From contig CAYVMO010000011.1 of NCBI GenBank assembly GCA_964452645.1, positions 1 through 64,000 of the forward strand: 64,000 nt of DNA. Direction: 5' to 3'. Under the pieces are notes generated by a model. It was not told where the DNA came from. It saw only the letters and a list, made by a program, of their open reading frames with translations, and made no database searches. Below, in pieces: positions 61,569 to 64,000 of the stretch. Every line of letters starts with the position of its first letter. The stretch's first letter is position 1. This stretch comes from CAYXTW01 sp964452645. GTDB taxonomy: Bacteria > Zixibacteria > MSB-5A5 > GN15 > PGXB01. The position numbers were made by a program, and so were the translations under genes.

Positions 61569-63188
61569 ATGGGAAATTTCAGAGTCCCGCAGCCATTTAA
61601 CGAGCCGGTTTATTCATATGCCCCGGACAGCCCGGAACGCGCCAAACTGGAAGCCGCGCTGAAAGAGTTAAAGAAGACCAAACTTGAAATTCCGATGATC
61701 ATCGGCGGCAAAGAGATTAAAGCGGGTGAACCGAAAAAGATAACCGCCCCGCACGATCATTCGCTCGAACTTGGTCAGTGGTATCAGGGTGGTCAGGAAG
61801 AAATCAAGATGGCTATTTCGGCGGCTTTGAAAGCCAAAGAAGAGTGGGAATTTCTTCCCTTTGAAGAAAAAGCCGCCATTTTTTTGAAGGCCGCCGATTT
61901 GCTTAGCGGGCCGTATCGGTATAAAATCAATGCCGCGACGATGCTGTCGCATAGCAAAAATATTTTTCAGGCCGAAATTGATGCCGTCTGCGAGCTGGCC
62001 GATTTTTTCCGATATAACGTCTATTATGCCCAGCAGATTTTTGACATGCAGCCCGGCAACGCCAAGGCCATCTGGGACCGGATGGATTACCGTCCGCTCG
62101 AGGGATTCATTTTCGCCGTGACACCGTTTAATTTTGTCTCGATCGCCGGTAACCTGCCGACTTCACCCGCTATTATGGGTAATACCGTTTTGTGGAAACC
62201 GGCCTCGTCGGTGACCTATACCGCTTATCTTCTGATGAAAATTTTCAAAGAAGCCGGGCTGCCGGATGGCGTCATCAACATGGTCACCGCGCGCGGCGCC
62301 GATGTCGGCGAGTATGTCCTTAAAAATGAAAACCTGGCCGGGATTCATTTTACCGGCAGCACCGCTGTTTTTCAGACGATGTGGAAGACGGTCGGCGGGA
62401 ATATCGAAAAATACAAATCTTATCCGCGTATTGTCGGCGAGACCGGCGGCAAGGATTTTATTTTCGTGCATAATTCGACCGATATCGAAGGTACCGCCAC
62501 CGCCATCGTTCGCGGTGCTTTCGAGTATCAGGGGCAGAAATGTTCGGCCGCCTCAAGAGCCTACATTCCCAAATCGATCTGGCCGCAGATTCGCGATAAA
62601 GTTCTTGGCGATGTCAAGTCGATTAAGATGGGTGACCCGTGCGATTTTTCCAATTTTATGAATGCCATCATTGATAAAAGCGCCTATAATGACATTGTCG
62701 GTTATATCGATTACGCCAAAGAAAGCGATGACGCCGAGTTCATTTGTGGTGGTAATTATGATGATTCCGAAGGTTACTTTATCGAGCCGACTGTTGTTCT
62801 GACGACCAATCCGCATTTTAAATTGATTCAGGAGGAGATTTTCGGGCCGGTTATCACGATATATGTTTATGAAGACGACGATTATGTCAAGACGCTGGAA
62901 TTGTGTAACAGCACTTCACCATACGCCTTAACCGGTGCGATTTTCGCACGCGATCGGAAAGCTGTTTTGCAGGCGGCAAAAATCCTGCGTCATGCGGCCG
63001 GTAATTTTTATATCAACGACAAACCGACCGGTGCCGTGGTCGGGCAGCAGCCGTTCGGGGGTGGACGCGCCTCGGGCACCAATGACAAAGCGGGATCGAT
63101 TTTGAACATGATTCGCTGGACTTCGCCGCGCGCCATCAAGGAGAACTTCCTTGCCCCGAAAGATTACAGATATCCGTTTATGAGATAG
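61569..63188 (+). CDS. pruA: L-glutamate gamma-semialdehyde (P5C) dehydrogenase
   Basis: The 539-residue aldehyde dehydrogenase oxidises glutamate semialdehyde to glutamate in proline breakdown. The N-terminus 'NEPVYSYAPDSPERAKLEAA' and 'IPMIIGGKEIKAGE' fit P5C dehydrogenase. The nucleotide motif is 'FTGSTAVFQTMW', the catalytic Glu is in 'VGETGGKDFIFV' and the catalytic Cys in 'YQGQKCSAASRAYIP'. The C-terminal 'PFGGGRASGTNDKAG' is diagnostic. GGAGTG is the ribosome-binding site. No proline dehydrogenase gene adjoins it. Confidence 0.95.
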   Translation: MGNFRVPQPFNEPVYSYAPDSPERAKLEAALKELKKTKLEIPMIIGGKEIKAGEPKKITAPHDHSLELGQWYQGGQEEIKMAISAALKAKEEWEFLPFEEKAAIFLKAADLLSGPYRYKINAATMLSHSKNIFQAEIDAVCELADFFRYNVYYAQQIFDMQPGNAKAIWDRMDYRPLEGFIFAVTPFNFVSIAGNLPTSPAIMGNTVLWKPASSVTYTAYLLMKIFKEAGLPDGVINMVTARGADVGEYVLKNENLAGIHFTGSTAVFQTMWKTVGGNIEKYKSYPRIVGETGGKDFIFVHNSTDIEGTATAIVRGAFEYQGQKCSAASRAYIPKSIWPQIRDKVLGDVKSIKMGDPCDFSNFMNAIIDKSAYNDIVGYIDYAKESDDAEFICGGNYDDSEGYFIEPTVVLTTNPHFKLIQEEIFGPVITIYVYEDDDYVKTLELCNSTSPYALTGAIFARDRKAVLQAAKILRHAAGNFYINDKPTGAVVGQQPFGGGRASGTNDKAGSILNMIRWTSPRAIKENFLAPKDYRYPFMR

Positions 63189-63230
63189 GAATATTTAAAT
63201 ATTTTTCGGTTAATGATTTGCGGCAGTCGT

Positions 63231-63331
63231 GTAGGGCAGGTCTCCCCGAGACCTGCCAGTATATTAAGGCAGGAGTCGGAGACTCCTGCCCTACTTTTAT
63301 TCGTGGTTGGCGTACGTCCTCGTGCGCCAAC
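63231..63331. repeat. REP-like palindrome cluster between pruA and the beta-CASP gene
   Basis: GGCAGGTCTC CCC GAGACCTGCC (63236-63258), GGCAGGAGTC GGA GACTCCTGCC (63268-63290), a short ACTTTTAT spacer and TTGGCGTAC GTCCTC GTGCGCCAA (63307-63330). The last two modules recur in the same order beside the Gabija island (35112-35184). Confidence 0.8.
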
Positions 63332-63335
63332 TAAT

Positions 63336-64000
63336 CTACACATCCAATATAAACGACTCGGTGAAGGAGGGGACGGTGACATTCCAGTCGAACCGGTCGC
63401 GGATTTTTTGAGCCATCGATTCGCGGGCATTCTCTTCACCATGTATTATAAAAGTCTTTTCCGGCGGCCTGTTGAAGCCCATCAGCCAGGCCAGCGTTTC
63501 ATTATAATCCGCATGACACGACAGCCCCGAAATCATCTCCACATGCGCCTTCACCGGCACTTCTTCACCATGAATTTTAACTGACGGCGCTCCCTCCAGT
63601 ATCGCCCGACCGCGGGTCCCTTCCGCCTGATACCCGACAAACAGTATCGTATTATTTCTATCCGGCAAACGTTGGGTCAGATGATGCAAAATACGCCCGC
63701 CTGTCAACATGCCGCTCGAGGAAATAATTATGGCATTATCTCTGACGTCATTGATCGCTTTCGATTTTTTACGCGAATCGCAAATCCGAATGTCGTCGGT
63801 TTTGAAGATGTTTTTTCCCTGAATGTTCAGCACCCGGCTGTGAAGATTTTGCTCCGCGATATTCTTTTCGTAAACGGCGGTCGCCTCAAGACCCATCGGC
63901 GAATCGACATATACCGGCAAAGTCGGAATCTTCTTTTGTTCCTCAAGCTCTCTTAATATGAACAGCAAAGTCTGTGTTCGTCCGACCGCAAACGACGGAA
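63336..64000 (-). CDS. Beta-CASP metallo-beta-lactamase RNase, C-terminal part (cut by window end)
   Basis: The frame stays open to the window end, so the visible part starts inside the gene ('PSFAVGRTQTLLFILRE'). It has the beta-CASP pattern 'LPVYVDSPMGLEATAVY', 'IIISSSGMLTGGRILHHL' and the RNA-specificity domain 'VEMISGLSCHADYNETLAWL' with the late His of 'FIIHGEENARESMA'. These enzymes process RNA. The HxHxDH part lies outside the window, so activity cannot be judged. Confidence 0.93.
   Translation of the reverse strand, partial: PSFAVGRTQTLLFILRELEEQKKIPTLPVYVDSPMGLEATAVYEKNIAEQNLHSRVLNIQGKNIFKTDDIRICDSRKKSKAINDVRDNAIIISSSGMLTGGRILHHLTQRLPDRNNTILFVGYQAEGTRGRAILEGAPSVKIHGEEVPVKAHVEMISGLSCHADYNETLAWLMGFNRPPEKTFIIHGEENARESMAQKIRDRFDWNVTVPSFTESFILDV

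Overview
The window reads as a chromosomal segment of a Gram-negative bacterium, most likely from the FCB superphylum (inference; a Zixibacteria-like lineage would fit). The reasons are two exported proteins with 'PNPFxP...GxYxYR' C-terminal modules of the type IX secretion/FlgD-Ig kind, a PorV/PorQ-like outer-membrane protein, an SBBP-repeat protein, a full flagellar export block and moderate GC. No rRNA, tRNA or CRISPR array was recognised. The gene layout is dense, with many 1-8 bp stop/start overlaps.

Layout. (1) 1-11994, minus strand: one flagellar block, motE-like > fliK > flgD > TIGR02530 gene > flgE > flbD > fliL > fliM > fliN > fliO > fliP > fliQ > fliR > flhB > flhA (cut by the window edge). 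A good sigma-54 type -24/-12 element lies in front of it (12037-12052). (2) 12204-18131: housekeeping genes mtaB, rpsA, plsC, cmk and a solute-binding lipoprotein. (3) 18251-22090: a giant exported SBBP-repeat protein. (4) 22246-27111: an envelope-stress-like operon (RNase H-fold protein, holA, ECF sigma, anti-sigma, PspC, two LiaI/DUF5668-type membrane proteins). (5) 27379-34880: DUF5684 protein, nitrilase-family amidohydrolase, Fe/Mn superoxide dismutase, PpiD/SurA-like foldase, M23 peptidase and rhomboid protease. (6) 34881-38751: an AT-rich island with a two-gene Gabija-type anti-phage system (OLD-family ATPase/TOPRIM nuclease plus UvrD-like helicase). It is bracketed by ~215 bp inverted repeats that carry a small outward-facing ORF and are embedded in REP-like palindromes. 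(7) 38752-43585: TIGR04076 protein, SDR reductase, mreB, and a second ECF sigma/anti-sigma pair with two Spy/CpxP-like periplasmic proteins. (8) 43641-52432, minus strand: a six-gene overlapping operon rnr > sigma-54 activator with a degenerate receiver > outer-membrane barrel > lamin-tail protein with sorting domain > PorV/PorQ-like protein > dgt. (9) 52714-64000: a small Xre/membrane-protein pair, SRPBCC protein, M32 carboxypeptidase, CsgG-OmpA fusion-like lipoprotein/porin-associated protein, metallo-beta-lactamase-fold hydrolase, an unknown protein, oligoendopeptidase F, P5C dehydrogenase and a beta-CASP RNase (cut by the window end).

The most interesting part is the Gabija-type island with its inverted, ORF-bearing repeats and the modular palindromes that recur at 59.3 kb and 63.2 kb. 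Secondary points are the sigma-54 promoter of the flagellar operon, the apparently leaderless rnr (and possibly mtaB) transcripts, the coupling of rnr to secretion-type genes, and the palindrome overlapping the promoter of the small xre gene.
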